From Atopobium sp. (GTDB lineage Bacteria; Actinomycetota; Coriobacteriia; Coriobacteriales; Atopobiaceae), in contig JABZHP010000076.1 in the NCBI GenBank assembly GCA_015258785.1, positions 1 to 5,186 of the forward strand: a DNA stretch of 5,186 nucleotides. Direction: 5' to 3'. How positions within the stretch are numbered: position 1 is the first letter of the stretch; every line of letters begins with the position of its first letter. Shown piece by piece: positions 5,045 through 5,186 of this stretch. The notes beneath the pieces were generated by a model. It was given only the letters and a program-made list of their open reading frames with translations, did not search any database and was not told the DNA's origin. The position numbers and the translations under genes were made by a program.

Positions 5045-5185
5045 ATGAAAAATAAGGGATTACCACTAGACGATAAAGGGAATTCAGTGCCCAATATACC
5101 CACTAGTTCACTAAAGACTACTAATTGTGTAGAAATTGTGGAGGAATTAAGAAGATACAAAATCTTCTTCACAAACGAGTCTTAA
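5045..5185 (+). CDS. Possible small ORF, 46 residues, unknown function
   Basis: ATG 5045 opens a frame that runs to TAA 5183-5185 just before the window ends. The product starts MKNKGLPLDDKGNSVPNI, has a Ser/Thr/Pro-containing middle, and a charged end, VEIVEELRRYKIFFTNES, that could be helical. There is no signal peptide, membrane helix or Cys/His motif. I do not recognise it. By hand count it is about 34% GC, lower than the genes upstream look, and it uses AGA, CTA, TTA and ATA codons that are uncommon in them. No Shine-Dalgarno precedes the ATG; the palindrome CTATATATAG does. An ORF this short arises readily by chance in AT-rich DNA, so it may not be a gene. Its composition would also suit a transferred or non-coding AT-rich patch. 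Confidence 0.25.
   Translation: MKNKGLPLDDKGNSVPNIPTSSLKTTNCVEIVEELRRYKIFFTNES
5149..5169. repeat. Perfect 8-base inverted repeat AAGAAGAT-ACAAA-ATCTTCTT
   Basis: Eight uninterrupted pairs around a five-base loop make this the longest perfect stem noticed in the window, though it is AT-rich. It lies inside the end of the possible small ORF. No U-run follows on either strand, so it is not a typical terminator. It may be a leader hairpin of a gene beyond the window edge, or a chance structure in purine-rich DNA. Confidence 0.4.
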
Positions 5186-5186
5186 G

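Noticed and set aside
5140..5144. GGAGG as a ribosome binding site for a gene starting in the window
   Set aside because: No ATG, GTG or TTG follows at 4-14 bases. It is read as Glu codons in the possible small ORF.

Overview
The window reads as a chromosomal piece from a moderate-GC Gram-positive bacterium. The protein flavour suggests an actinobacterium of the Coriobacteriia (Atopobium/Lancefieldella/Olsenella type): a short MntR-like DtxR regulator beside an LCP wall-assembly protein, and a GalU with a canonical MKAIIPAAGLGTR start. The taxon is an inference from protein character and gene mix; there is no rRNA or other marker here to settle it.

Layout, all genes on the + strand. (1) 1-648: C-terminal half of MurA, cut by the window edge. 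(2) 652-1875: an LCP (LytR-CpsA-Psr) membrane protein, 3 bases after murA and with its Shine-Dalgarno inside murA's last codons, so the two are very probably co-transcribed. (3) 1876-1983: a gap with two small inverted repeats and a strong ribosome binding site. (4) 1984-2412: a 142-residue DtxR/MntR-type metal-dependent repressor. (5) 2413-2549: a gap with one long-loop inverted repeat and three consecutive small hairpins. (6) 2550-3443: GalU. (7) 3424-4839: a phosphoglucomutase/phosphomannomutase-family protein whose start overlaps galU by 20 bases. (8) 4840-5186: an AT-rich tail holding a tract of degenerate A-tract repeats, a perfect CTATATATAG palindrome, a possible 46-residue ORF and a hairpin.

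The theme is cell-envelope building. MurA commits UDP-GlcNAc to peptidoglycan. LCP proteins attach lipid-linked glycopolymers to the wall. GalU makes UDP-glucose from glucose-1-phosphate, and a phosphohexomutase is the classical supplier of that sugar phosphate. The metalloregulator is the outlier and may sense Mn or Fe.

The two points most worth pursuing are the last gene and the tail. The mutase-family protein is full length and aligns along its whole length with the family, but it has lost the catalytic-serine motif (TASHNP became SATELS) and has altered sugar- and phosphate-binding loops while keeping the metal loop DCDGDR. The roughly 165-base A-tract repeat block after it resembles no standard element I can name.
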